Assembly (NCBI GenBank): GCA_964577935.1
Contig: CAZOAJ010000001.1
Location: 1 to 64,000 of the forward strand
Reading direction: 5' to 3'
DNA length: 64,000 nucleotides
From: JABDGV01 sp964577935
GTDB taxonomy: Bacteria > Chlamydiota > Chlamydiia > Chlamydiales > FEN-1388
Positions 28,301-36,232 of this stretch are shown one piece after another (the first letter of the stretch is position 1; each line of letters begins with the position of its first letter). The notes below the pieces were generated by a model that was not told the DNA's origin, did no database searches, and saw only the letters and a list, made by a program, of their open reading frames with translations. A program made the position numbers and the translations under genes.

Positions 28301-31029
28301 ATCATCTCACCGGACGGGATGCTTGAAGCTTTGGTGGTGAAGTATTCGCTTAATTGTTTTTGAACAAATTTTGCATGTTCTGGTAGATCAAGCGGTTGAA
28401 TTGCACTACCTTTAATGGCGTCCAATTTTTTTTTAAAATCATCAAAGTTAAGACGTGCATTTTTTGCCCATAGAGTACCAAATTTCGTAGTAAGTTCTGT
28501 CGCATATGCATTAAATGCTTGCTCAACGGAGCCATTAAAATTTGAAAGCAACTTTTGCGCATTTTGAAGAGAGGCTGCATTATTTAGTACTGGGCCAAAA
28601 CAGTTGTCCCATACCCATGCCTCTGTTCCACGGACAGAGCTAAATAGGGTGAGTGAATATTCATTAAATTTAGAGGTTAACTTAAGTGTGTAATCAGTAA
28701 TTTTTAAGGAAAGGTCTGTAGCCCATTCCGTTTTCAGTCCCATTTTAATTGAATCAGGGAGGCTTCCGACGAGCATCTCTCCTACTGGGGTAACAAATGA
28801 CCCAACGAACCTAATAAGGCCAATGTTCTCTAAAACCCATGCCGATGTGTTAAGGGATTTTTCTGCAAACCACTGAGCGGCCTCTGTATCGCCGGCAGAA
28901 GCAATTCTTGAAGCGATTGCTCCTGCTCCACTTGCGAGTATGTTCCCTGCCTGTCCAAGCTTTTTTGCCCCCGCGTGGAGTGCGCCTTTCGAGATGAGCT
29001 CAGGGGAGAGTTTTTCTTCTAATTCAAGGAGGTCGATTGAGGAAGATGGCGAAATGAGTCCTTCTCGAACTTTTGGCTGAATATTATGCAGGGGATTCTT
29101 TGCAGAATACCCCTTTTGCGCTTCCTCTTTTGTCTTAATGAGCCGAGCTTTATCGATCTCAAGTTCAGGATGCTTATTGAGGGCTTCGATCAGAAGGTTT
29201 AACTTAATTTCTTTAAATTCTATGGGAGAGATATTCGGTTTCTTTTTGATAATGGTATCAAGATTTCGTTGAATCTCGGCATCGACTTCGGCAGGAAGCT
29301 CTACTACCATAAGTGGAGGTGTTTTTTGGTTCAGAAGTTTGCGTAGTCCAAAATGAATCGAGAGAGGAAAAATTGTTTTGAGGGTCTCTTCAAGAGTCTT
29401 GGCATCATTTTCAGAAAATGTTCTGTTTTGTACGCGGTTTTTGAGTATTGAAAGCTTTTTGAGTATTGATGAAGTTTCTGCCGAAGAAATCCTCTGATCA
29501 GGATTTTTTACCTGATTGCTTTCTTGCAGAGACATTTGCGTGAAATCAAGAATTGAATTTAAGTCCTGAGGTGACATTGCCGTGAATTCTCTATGATTGA
29601 GAATGACAAATTCATCTTGAAGGTTTTGCGGGAGTTGATTAAATGCATAAATCGCATGATTTTCAACAGCATCTAGGTCATACTCTTCACGAATTGACTT
29701 TGAAGATTCGCTATTCATTTCAGGGTAGGCTATCCCCGCATCTAAAAATCTTGCCAATTGAGTGAGAATTTTTCCCTGTTCAATTCCCTTTTTTTGAGGG
29801 ATGCCTCGGTCGAGAACATACCGTAAAAGAGCCATTTTATTATCTGAAGAGATCTCTGCATAATCGTAGGGAGTCAACATAGACTGAGATTCTTTCGGAA
29901 GCTCATTGTACTGCTCTATAATTCGGGAAAGTAAAGAAGTGTCGTTTTTGCGATTCAATTGAATTGTATTATTTGAAGCAGTAACCCCCAAGATGTTCTT
30001 AAGTAAGATTTTATTTGATCCTAGGTTAACGGAGCCAGCATTTGCTGAATCATATACTTGCAATGCATCTTCTAAGTCCATTCGTTCTTGAACTACCCGT
30101 TTTGGAGAAACTGGGTGGCGCGGGCTATGTTGGGCAATCCAGAGCATTCGAAAGAGAAATTGATTTCTCTCATTATGTGGGAGTTTAAAGATCGATTCTT
30201 TGGTGATTTGTTCTCCCTTGGAGTGCATTCGTTTTTTTGTCGGTGGAGCTTGCATTCTTTCAGTAAAGCTTGAAAACCACCCTTGAGCGCCTCTAATGAC
30301 TTTTTTAGCAGAGCGGTATGTGCTTTTAATTTCATTTGGATTTTGTAAAAGTTCCCAAGAGTAGTTTTCAAGAGCACTTGCGACGTATGAAGCACTTCCA
30401 AAAACAAGCTTATTCATAAGCCCTATGGCTCCTGAAAAGACTCCTGTAATGCTTCCTAAGACTCCTGTTGCTATTTCTGTTTGATAGAGAACGGTAGTCG
30501 TGCTTGTTTTATCAATCACTCGAGTTGCAAATGTCCCTGCTTTTGCAGCATATGTCGTGGCTTTAACCGCTACGTTAGCAGCCCCTACAACAGATCCAAG
30601 AATCGGAACCATAGAGAGAATACTGGTTGTAATGTCGGCTGCTGCTCGAGCCTTATCAGCTGATTGATCCACTGCATAAAGTGCCCAATCGAGTCTTCTG
30701 GTTGATTCCTGTATAACCTCTTGAGTTATTTCATGAGCTGAATAGAGTGCAGCAGAAAGTGCTTTTTCACTTGTAAAAATTGGAACTGCATTTTGTGCCA
30801 AGTAACTTGCTCTATGTACCATCCAAGCTAGTGAAAATGTGAGTGCGCTCACCGTCTGAAGGGGTAGTTTTGCTCTCAAAGAAAGATTTTCAGGTCGTTT
30901 CTTGAGAAATTCAACGTCAATCTCGTAATAGACTCGACCGCCCACTTGCTTCAAAGAATCTAGAGCCTGCTGCTTTGATTCGTAAGGAGTAACATTTTGA
31001 GGATTGGGAGAATCGGGACTAATGTTCAT
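22321..31029 (-). CDS. Giant hypothetical protein (2902 residues), helical, with N-terminal hydrophobic segments
   Basis: I do not recognise this protein. After about 60 polar residues there is a hydrophobic segment (VSALTFSLAWMV). Near 130-220 come two long glycine/alanine-rich hydrophobic hairpins (TTSILSMVPILGSVVGAANV and IATGVLGSITGVFSGAIG). A third lies near 725 (IRFVGSFVTPVGEMLVGSL). The rest is charged, strongly helical and coiled-coil-like, with many Lys/Glu/Gln heptads and no catalytic motif that I can identify. There is no signal peptide and no clear Shine-Dalgarno sequence. The frame is open without interruption over 8.7 kb, so it is under selection. It is first in a minus-strand block with the 1323- and 489-residue genes, though a separate promoter lies between. 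The membrane hairpins recall inclusion-membrane proteins of Chlamydiae, but this is only a resemblance in shape. Confidence 0.75.
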   Translation of the reverse strand: MNISPDSPNPQNVTPYESKQQALDSLKQVGGRVYYEIDVEFLKKRPENLSLRAKLPLQTVSALTFSLAWMVHRASYLAQNAVPIFTSEKALSAALYSAHEITQEVIQESTRRLDWALYAVDQSADKARAAADITTSILSMVPILGSVVGAANVAVKATTYAAKAGTFATRVIDKTSTTTVLYQTEIATGVLGSITGVFSGAIGLMNKLVFGSASYVASALENYSWELLQNPNEIKSTYRSAKKVIRGAQGWFSSFTERMQAPPTKKRMHSKGEQITKESIFKLPHNERNQFLFRMLWIAQHSPRHPVSPKRVVQERMDLEDALQVYDSANAGSVNLGSNKILLKNILGVTASNNTIQLNRKNDTSLLSRIIEQYNELPKESQSMLTPYDYAEISSDNKMALLRYVLDRGIPQKKGIEQGKILTQLARFLDAGIAYPEMNSESSKSIREEYDLDAVENHAIYAFNQLPQNLQDEFVILNHREFTAMSPQDLNSILDFTQMSLQESNQVKNPDQRISSAETSSILKKLSILKNRVQNRTFSENDAKTLEETLKTIFPLSIHFGLRKLLNQKTPPLMVVELPAEVDAEIQRNLDTIIKKKPNISPIEFKEIKLNLLIEALNKHPELEIDKARLIKTKEEAQKGYSAKNPLHNIQPKVREGLISPSSSIDLLELEEKLSPELISKGALHAGAKKLGQAGNILASGAGAIASRIASAGDTEAAQWFAEKSLNTSAWVLENIGLIRFVGSFVTPVGEMLVGSLPDSIKMGLKTEWATDLSLKITDYTLKLTSKFNEYSLTLFSSVRGTEAWVWDNCFGPVLNNAASLQNAQKLLSNFNGSVEQAFNAYATELTTKFGTLWAKNARLNFDDFKKKLDAIKGSAIQPLDLPEHAKFVQKQLSEYFTTKASSIPSGEMIEIFSSWGIDSSKVLEARSTLSNFKSTWTETIANSFGSGVGIAEKLHEGAQFNIKAGEKVIEAYKEAGDLAIHYAQCKNIALIQGPQAVKNYLDSLNEKYKASKPGWLGTLGTYTFSTASTAMDYVFGDFAVKLIGRGTARYLRAISGDISSNVRPAFQVLSNALLRMGTNIGQSTENVFEFAGAAAESLHTSIQTTLAGTNSEKIAAIIDPKRIEAFKKLSSLEKKHLIEQAIISRTLTEPQIKDLNNFLQQSKEKNVISIEPIESIGAKTLAAFDILGAKRRKLMLTPTLLEGNPELKERACKLLKEKKINTAELSDRGICQEYWKLEDGEKLAVAQMTIREFYLLSDREREEILFIVANTKGFHLNGKNWIASYQTLVRNPSKADLEFVLERYKQIDLEDRRIVKPAFISKFGLQKAHQMLEILEKEKYISTLPPEEKNLLNYLRTSEENVSEKERPLLRQNQQIASSYVCYLFNQADLGQDDQRSIINATTAWTQSLPRQDVHFLLKSLIQGSKAYDPKGIKDLKILEEKILRDAFPLTGPDCQMLTGIFNSIDIQEKIRIYNDLFSMRNMSHVLLGQGRHYAQRAQECHFKAKAFTIAHQPSKAENFNKKAQEYQMLSEEIKRAHDEVFLGITSHEDLKEDSSLQASITETLLTSIKGLINQLPEQKKLEVLRKKQNENLNRLSSEKNESLRSYLIEENKVLISIENELLRVQVEEPSKIEAMVEKPIVGNAPTFSPYEKFKLSIQQFFKGLFQGTREHFENWKYRLEDLLKEVNSSITEVDSKMQIQFLDNAQQAVINWTGADDSRKTERFHFQNSLFGTTYLVSDISGASFASPYLLMEYLTGRRTEPSQQNKPLSSSQLLNASFAHLKASLKMGESIAQQAIIRKIGTNIILEQKPTTLIGKLVWKINRSIRPGEYSLSRNRESLQNLIKEHSGDFDLSTLQELNRLSSRLPLDLSIRLQKLENEKHKAPFKEIISLLREPKKSSQGLSEDQKESIITELEKISPTLVKIRTYYSTPLSTNGRNKVDKLKSEVNQYLNDLLTSISTQQYSDLNKIPESLSNKDWKAFEVELSQEIAGKQIDAQQLKQVEAVLNNLTQLVLKSNNIQTTVEYTLTMLYLPKDNKLNSYKSRQIQRLLKALKPEHNENIPLEKAISTITNAVEDINKLTQDQKKALEQFESAFSPLSHKQRTLIKKLKSIQERIKQGIALSPQDIQLITYGEEFINQVPEFRQTLIEAQIQIRKWEMALIEAEKKAAILPLAREDVLDRIHSSIDSVQDAKESLKEFYQHLETNLIPFPVQSNSDHTKTPLSLRFTNLWTAKSTDIETQLVEIEEATKLAQGGVHIGPSVAQVEQLKKLYESLELQDQVSFDALTKSTSPIEKMKVLKAAASAWQRSQIGSDLPGEGDPFIDILDTDLKRFPLNHNQADLCRSAILQAGNSSTLIQQLIQEDVNKFENVDPLDLEDLASIDMILKEGTLFLSKSFSELLEVKKLMKAPPEEPLDYLNQASFLCSSLYQGAYGLIDAAHLDKEEKASILLSLRLATSLSFPSGKVYTSASCPSQEEISLKVRIFSDFLSAGLSRIPNWEQQKLSIATFDKSNFEHTKSYQELISELKNRFTADKIKLPQGETQLYTTVSRLMSALGNKDVPVIKDIGAALFVQLSKILKEDQTKSQEELLKDLNLWSTKADILTSSKTIEKFKDYCDATQSLEEQKASLIRSAALVDSYDTHTKLQEVSKLQKMIQEKIQAKLSGYLRNDVSHEALPIIDISEKEHTLPKFTPSDDLLAAWKARYEAKHAKKPLIGEIQANAKKELSSALKNNMLNANDAATIRSMLDTQNFATTLFIEECLYPLTQPLETRPDKIVEQKRECTSRLIALNLVIQTQEWLKNKKRSLTDVEKNKLNKILSMIGLTYIDPAGVVVDEKHPNAYPIITYDTLRWIVPDIFDLLGATQKLDPFITSFDPKTGIEKIGLIDLLGELERIPNI

Positions 31030-31155
31030 AAGTCATAGTTTTTTATTTATAGATTACATTAGCAAATTTAAAAAATTAATAGATAGAAGCCCTTAACCTT
31101 TAACCTGATCTTCACTATGATCTGCTTTTCAAGTCGATTTAGAGGTGTGGAGTTC

Positions 31156-31911
31156 ATGAACGAATCGGATCATTTTAAAGGAAAAAACCCTCTTCAGCAT
31201 ATTGTAGAGGTTCAGGCTGGAGGTATTGAGAAGTCAAGTGAGATTCATGGGGTAGAGACTCCTGGAATGGTATTTGCCTTTTATGATTCATTTCGGGAAG
31301 TTTCTGTCCTTATTGCTCTTTTTGCATTAGTAGCTCACTACTACGCTTTTACCTTTCATCAATCGGTTATTATTGCCCTTTCGCTGTCATGCGGATATGT
31401 CTTATGGAGGTTTTGTCGAGCAGCTCATCTAGCTTATTTTCGGTTAGAACGCCTTCATCGAGTTGCTTTTGAAGAAAAGCGAGAAATTGAATGTAATCGC
31501 GATCAGGAAAAGGAGGAGCTTAAGGCCTTATATCGAGTAAAAGGCTTTGAAGGTGAATTGCTTGATGATGTAGTAAACGTTTTAATGGCTGATAGCGAAC
31601 GATGTCTTCGGGTTATGCTTGAAGAGGAGATGGGATTTCGTTTAGAAGAAAACCAACATCCTCTTTTGCTTGGACTTGGAGGGGCTCTTGGCGTGATAGC
31701 TTCATTTATTGTCTCGCTTGGGCTTTATTATTTATTTGACATCCAAGGTGTATGTATCGGAGCTGTTTTAGTGTCTGCATATACATGGAGCTATGTAGCA
31801 AATAGGGAGCGAAATCGAATAATTCCTGCATTTGTCTGGGGTGCTTCAGAGGCGATTGCCTCAATTTTGGTAGCCTATTTTATGTTGGAAGTCTTGCATA
31901 AAAGCATCTAA
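31156..31911 (+). CDS. VIT1/CCC1-like membrane protein (CT728-like), possible iron/manganese transporter
   Basis: This is a 251-residue membrane protein with a pair of N-terminal helices, a central acidic cytosolic stretch and three C-terminal helices. The central region is rich in Glu. It runs EEKREIECNRDQEKEELK, then ALYRVKGFEGELLDDVV, then MLEEEMGF. This resembles the glutamate-rich metal-binding domain of the vacuolar iron transporter (VIT1/CCC1) family, which exports Fe(II) or Mn(II) from the cytosol. In C. trachomatis the hypothetical gene CT728 sits beside zntA (CT727), as here. I use the ATG at 31156, which follows GAGGTGTGGAG. The longer frame from 31117 lacks a ribosome site. Together with the next gene it suggests a metal efflux unit. 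The substrate is not fixed by sequence. Confidence 0.65.
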   Translation: MNESDHFKGKNPLQHIVEVQAGGIEKSSEIHGVETPGMVFAFYDSFREVSVLIALFALVAHYYAFTFHQSVIIALSLSCGYVLWRFCRAAHLAYFRLERLHRVAFEEKREIECNRDQEKEELKALYRVKGFEGELLDDVVNVLMADSERCLRVMLEEEMGFRLEENQHPLLLGLGGALGVIASFIVSLGLYYLFDIQGVCIGAVLVSAYTWSYVANRERNRIIPAFVWGASEAIASILVAYFMLEVLHKSI

Positions 31912-32046
31912 GATGTATCAACTCTTGTGACGAAGCGTTCTGTGTCGATGGAATCTTCAAAGTGGCTGACAGTTCTTCGCAATATGAGAGAGTAACAAAA
32001 TCAGGAGACGTACCTCCTGGAATATATTAACGAGAAATATAACTTC

Positions 32047-34074
32047 ATGACTGCTCAGAAAAACAACAAGCTTTCTGAATGTGAAATACCCCTTAAATTT
32101 CCATTCGCACGGAGAAAACTTCGTGAAGTCACCTTCTTGAAATTTTTTGCTTTAGGGCTTGAAGAAAGCCTCAGTCCTTTTTTGAATCCATTTGCTAGAA
32201 ATTTGAGTAAGAATCTGTCCTTCAGGTCTTCCATTTTCGCTGCAATCCTATTAATGATTGCATTCAGCTTCCATATAATACTGCCTGCCCAGTCAGTTGA
32301 TTATATATTTTTAACGCTTTGTTTATTGATCGTTGCTCCATCTGCCTTGATTGAATCAATTCAGGACATCATCCATGGAGATATAAACATCGATGTTTTG
32401 ATGGTTGTTGCTTCCTTGGGGGCCTGTCTCTTAGGAAGAGGATTTGAAGGGGCTCTTCTGCTTGTTTTGTTTGCAATATCCGGAGCCATGGAAGATTTTG
32501 TTACTTTAAAGGCAAAAAAAAATCTTACAGGACTTGAGGATCTCGTTCCTGAGAAAGCAACTCTTATAGATAAGAGTGTTTTATATGAAAAAGCTGTTGT
32601 TGACATCAACAAGGGAGAGATAATTCTTATTCGTCATGGTGAGATTGTCCCCTTGGATGGAACTGTGGTTGAGGGTGAAGGGGCTCTTTCTTTAGCGCAT
32701 CTTACCGGGGAATCAAATCCTATTTCTACCAGAATTGGGAGTGAAGTAGTTTCTGGAGGACGGCTTCTTGAAGGGTCTATTAAGGTTCTTGTCGATCGAA
32801 CGTCTAGCAATTCAACATTAACAAGGCTTGTTCGATTAGTTACACAAGCACATGAAACAAAGCCTGCGCTGACAAAAACATTTGAGAAATTCGGCAAGAT
32901 ATATGCTTCAACCATCATGCTTGCATCATTCCTTGCTGCAATATTACTTCCTTTATTTGGTATTCCCTTTATGGGAGATTCGGGGTCGGTTGTTCGAGCC
33001 CTCTCATTTCTAATTACAGCTTCTCCGTGTGCGTTAGTATTGGCTATTCCCATTGCATACATAAGCTCGCTTGGATTAATTGCGAAGAAGGGGATTGTCG
33101 TCAAAGGTTCTCACATCTTGGATGCACTTGTTATGTGCCACTCTGTTGCATTCGATAAAACGGGGACATTGACATATGGCAAGCTGCGGTTATCCAGTGA
33201 ACTGCCCGAAGATAAGCTGAGTCTTATTGCCTCGATAGAAAGAGGCTCTACTCATCCGATTGGAACAGCTCTTGTAGAAGAGGCATCTAGTCGAGCGATT
33301 CCTCTTCTTGAGGTGGCTGATTTTCGTTCCTATCCAGGGCGGGGGGTTGAGGGAGAGGTTATTGTAGATGGAGTCCGAAAGAAAGTTTTCGTTTTAAATG
33401 TCGAAGAGGCTCTTGTTCATACTTCACTTGATGATTCAGCGAGAGAAGATTTGCTGTCACAAGCTAAAGATGCACGAAATAATGGGTTTGTCACTGCATG
33501 TGCAGTCATAGATGGGGAAGGCTTTCTTTTGCGATTTGATGACATTCTGCGGCCTGGAATAGAAGAGCTTGTAGATCGACTCAATGTTATGGGTAAAGAG
33601 CTCTTTATGCTTACGGGTGATAGCGAAGAAAATGCTATGAAAGTAGCTACGACCATTGGAATCGATAATGTTGAAGCAAGCTTGAAGCCGGAAGATAAGC
33701 TCCAGCGTATCAAAGAGCTTTCGCAGATGACGGGTCTTATAATGGTTGGGGATGGGGTTAATGATGCTCCTGCTCTTGCTCGCGCCACCGTTGGAGTTTC
33801 TATGGGGACCATGTCAAGTGCAACTGCAAGAGAGGCTTCTGATATTATTTTATTACAAGATTCTCTTGATCTTTTAGATTGGCTGCTACGGCAGGCGATT
33901 CGTACTCAATACGTTGTCATGCAAAACTTGATTTTGGCACTTTTAGTTATTGTATTGGCCTCAATCTCCGCTCTTTTTGGCGAGCTTGCGCTTTGGCAAG
34001 CTGTCTGTCTTCATGAAGGAGGAACAGTTCTTGTCGGATTAAACGGCTTAAGGTTATTAAGAGATAGATCTTAA
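32047..34074 (+). CDS. zntA: P1B-4-like heavy-metal-transporting P-type ATPase
   Basis: This pump is driven by ATP and exports divalent transition metal across the inner membrane. Domains in order: four N-terminal helices, the actuator domain with LTGES, the membrane motif S326-P327-C328, the phosphorylation site D370 in FDKTGTLTYG, the nucleotide domain with GSTHPIG, the hinge MVGDGVNDAPALA, and a last helix with H656 in HEGGT. An SPC motif together with HEGGT (rather than CPC and an N-terminal CxxC domain) is the mark of the P1B-4 subgroup, which handles Co, Fe or Zn. No N-terminal metal-binding domain is present. The length of 675 residues is normal for this subgroup. It follows the VIT-like gene on the same strand after 135 bp, as in Chlamydia. 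The symbol follows the chlamydial annotation and does not claim zinc specificity. Confidence 0.85.
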   Translation: MTAQKNNKLSECEIPLKFPFARRKLREVTFLKFFALGLEESLSPFLNPFARNLSKNLSFRSSIFAAILLMIAFSFHIILPAQSVDYIFLTLCLLIVAPSALIESIQDIIHGDINIDVLMVVASLGACLLGRGFEGALLLVLFAISGAMEDFVTLKAKKNLTGLEDLVPEKATLIDKSVLYEKAVVDINKGEIILIRHGEIVPLDGTVVEGEGALSLAHLTGESNPISTRIGSEVVSGGRLLEGSIKVLVDRTSSNSTLTRLVRLVTQAHETKPALTKTFEKFGKIYASTIMLASFLAAILLPLFGIPFMGDSGSVVRALSFLITASPCALVLAIPIAYISSLGLIAKKGIVVKGSHILDALVMCHSVAFDKTGTLTYGKLRLSSELPEDKLSLIASIERGSTHPIGTALVEEASSRAIPLLEVADFRSYPGRGVEGEVIVDGVRKKVFVLNVEEALVHTSLDDSAREDLLSQAKDARNNGFVTACAVIDGEGFLLRFDDILRPGIEELVDRLNVMGKELFMLTGDSEENAMKVATTIGIDNVEASLKPEDKLQRIKELSQMTGLIMVGDGVNDAPALARATVGVSMGTMSSATAREASDIILLQDSLDLLDWLLRQAIRTQYVVMQNLILALLVIVLASISALFGELALWQAVCLHEGGTVLVGLNGLRLLRDRS

Positions 34075-34104
34075 GCGTGATGCGTCAAATCTATTGGAGG
34101 GTAT

Positions 34105-36084
34105 GTGAGAATACTTGAAGCTTTTGTCCACCTTGCTGAGCAAATTATGTATGGCGATAAGCTTTTAGTTTCTTCTCATGAAAAAGAGAGGGCTTTAACA
34201 GAGCTTCTTCCCTTAGAAGAAGCATATAAAACATATTGGGCCGGCGGGCCTCGGCCTGATCAAGCTCATGTTCCTGAAGGTCTTTTTTATAAAACTATTT
34301 TAGATGCTTTTACAGCTGTATCGAAGACGCAGGCTCATTTGGATGAAGAGGTGTTATCCTTTCGGCTTGATGGCTGGTTAATCGATGGTCATTCGTATCA
34401 AAAGAGGCCTTGGGCCATCTTTTATTTCTGGAATGAGTGTTATTTCGGATTCCATATTCGATTTCAGGATATTGCTCGCGGAGGTCTTCGAACAGTTGTG
34501 TCTCGGACCCTTGAGCAAGAAGCGCAAGATAGAAAGCAGATTTTTTGTGAATGCTATGACCTTGCCTTTACTCAGGAGTGGAAGAATAAAGATATTCCGG
34601 AAGGTGGTGCTAAAGGAGTTATTTTTGTCCCGGCGATCTATGCAAGAGATATTGATGCCATACAAATCTTTCAGAAGAAATGTATTGAAGCTTTTCTAGA
34701 ATTATTAGTGACAGATGTCAGTGAGAGTTATTTTCCTAAGAAGATTAAAAAAAATATTTTTAATCTCGATAAGAAGCCTGAATGGATTTTTTTGGGTCCT
34801 GATGAGCGAATGTCAGATAGCATCCTCGCTTGGATCGGAGATTATTCTAAGGAAATAGGATATGGCCTTGGTGCTGCTATTATGTCTTCAAGACCAAAAG
34901 TTGGCATCAATCATAAACAATATGCAGTTACATCGCATGGGTTGATGGTTTATATCGAAGAAGCTCTTTTGACGCTTGGAATAAACCCTTATAAAGATCC
35001 TTTTTGTATAAAGATTTCAGGCGGTCCGGACGGGGATGTTGCTGGAAATACTATCAAGCTTCTTGCAGAAAGATTTGAAAATACTGCAAAAATAGTTGCT
35101 ATCAAGGATGTTTCAGGGGTCCTTTATGATCCACATGGAATTCCATTTTCGGCCCTCCTTCCATTGGTAGAGAGTTCAAGTCCGATTGCACATATAAATT
35201 TTGAAGAGCTTCATGAAGACAGTTTTTTGCTCGATATGAACCAAGAAATAGGGGAAGAACCCTATTTCTTGCGGCATAGTGGGGAGAGGCTTGCTCAAAA
35301 GGTGCGAAAAGAACGATTTAATATAGAGGCGGCAAAGACGTTATTTGATGGTTTTTTACATCGAGTTCATGCGGATCTCTTCTTGCCCGCAGGTGGCAGG
35401 CGTTCATCGCTTCATATGGAAAATATTTCAGACTTTATGCCCGATGGTGTCGCAAGTTCAAAGTTGATTGTTGAGGGAGCGAATGTCTATCTGACTCAGC
35501 CGGCGCGTGATGTTTTGGAATCATCGGGCGTTCTCATTATGAAGGACAGTAGTGCTAATAAAGGGGGGGTAATTTCCTCGTCTTATGAAATTCAAGCGCT
35601 TTTGACAATTGGAGAAGATGGATTGATACTCCATAAGGAGGCAATTGTTCGAGAGATTTTGGAAAAAATTCACATACTCTGTCAGTACGAATCACGGTGT
35701 ATTCTTCATCAAGTTGCAAGAACGAAGAGGCCTGCTTCGGTGATTTCGCAAGAAATATCAGTATTAATTCGATCTCTTTCGAGTGATATTTTAGTCTGGC
35801 TGGAAGGATGGGATTCTGTTTTATTTTGGAAATGTATCGAGGTTCATTTTCTCCCCAATTTAGTGAAGCATGCTTTTGATCGGATTCGTCAATTGCCTAC
35901 AAGCTACCTATTTGCAACGGTTTCTTCATTCATTGCCTCTCGTCTTGTTTATCGGTATGGTGTAGCTGGCGATGGTCTGGGTTCTGGTCTTGTTCTTCCC
36001 TATCCAATAGATCGGGCCTATCTTGATCGAATGGCTCAAGATGCTCTTGACTTTGCCTTACAACGAGAAAATCAGCACTCTTGA
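34105..36084 (+). CDS. Compact NAD-type glutamate dehydrogenase (GDH2-like)
   Basis: This enzyme oxidatively deaminates glutamate to 2-oxoglutarate, which feeds the TCA cycle alongside the sdh genes. Several segments match the large NAD-dependent GDH family. These are FRFQDIARGGLRTV-like FQDIARGGLR, PEGGAKGVIFVP with the substrate lysine (about residue 170), KISGGPDGDVAGNTIKLL for the Rossmann domain, VEGANVYLTQPARDVLE, and KDSSANKGGVISSSYEI. With 659 residues it is much shorter than yeast Gdh2 (about 1090) or the 1600-residue bacterial form and longer than the 450-residue GdhA. The GTG start at 34105 follows GGAGGG. Its last codons overlap the CIRCE operator of the heat-shock operon. Leucine or phenylalanine dehydrogenase is unlikely given the GDH2-type motifs. 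Confidence 0.85.
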   Translation: MRILEAFVHLAEQIMYGDKLLVSSHEKERALTELLPLEEAYKTYWAGGPRPDQAHVPEGLFYKTILDAFTAVSKTQAHLDEEVLSFRLDGWLIDGHSYQKRPWAIFYFWNECYFGFHIRFQDIARGGLRTVVSRTLEQEAQDRKQIFCECYDLAFTQEWKNKDIPEGGAKGVIFVPAIYARDIDAIQIFQKKCIEAFLELLVTDVSESYFPKKIKKNIFNLDKKPEWIFLGPDERMSDSILAWIGDYSKEIGYGLGAAIMSSRPKVGINHKQYAVTSHGLMVYIEEALLTLGINPYKDPFCIKISGGPDGDVAGNTIKLLAERFENTAKIVAIKDVSGVLYDPHGIPFSALLPLVESSSPIAHINFEELHEDSFLLDMNQEIGEEPYFLRHSGERLAQKVRKERFNIEAAKTLFDGFLHRVHADLFLPAGGRRSSLHMENISDFMPDGVASSKLIVEGANVYLTQPARDVLESSGVLIMKDSSANKGGVISSSYEIQALLTIGEDGLILHKEAIVREILEKIHILCQYESRCILHQVARTKRPASVISQEISVLIRSLSSDILVWLEGWDSVLFWKCIEVHFLPNLVKHAFDRIRQLPTSYLFATVSSFIASRLVYRYGVAGDGLGSGLVLPYPIDRAYLDRMAQDALDFALQRENQHS

Positions 36085-36098
36085 TTCTAGAGTGCTAA
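36072..36098 (+). promoter_or_regulatory. CIRCE operator (HrcA binding site)
   Basis: TCAGCACTC, a 9-base spacer, then GAGTGCTAA. This matches the CIRCE consensus TTAGCACTC-N9-GAGTGCTAA with one mismatch. It lies upstream of hrcA-grpE-dnaK, so HrcA should repress its own operon. Its left arm lies within the 3' end of the glutamate dehydrogenase gene, whose stop codon (36082-36084) falls in the spacer. Confidence 0.92.
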
Positions 36099-36232
36099 AT
36101 TTCAGTTGCTTTATGAGATTCATCGTCGGTAGAATGACATTTGATTGCATAACATGGGTTTATAAATAAAAATTTATTCCATGGTTATACTACGTTAAAA
36201 GCGCATGCATAATCAATGAAGACTCCTCATTA

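Noticed and set aside
22321..31029. Large adhesin or RTX/Tc toxin suggested by size
   Set aside because: No signal peptide, calcium-binding nonapeptides, beta-repeat pattern or RHS core are present; the protein is helical and charged.
32634..33104. Minus-strand open frame of 156 residues inside the metal ATPase gene
   Set aside because: It is antisense to well-conserved ATPase motifs and its product is Ser/Thr/Arg-rich shadow sequence without any motif or ribosome site.
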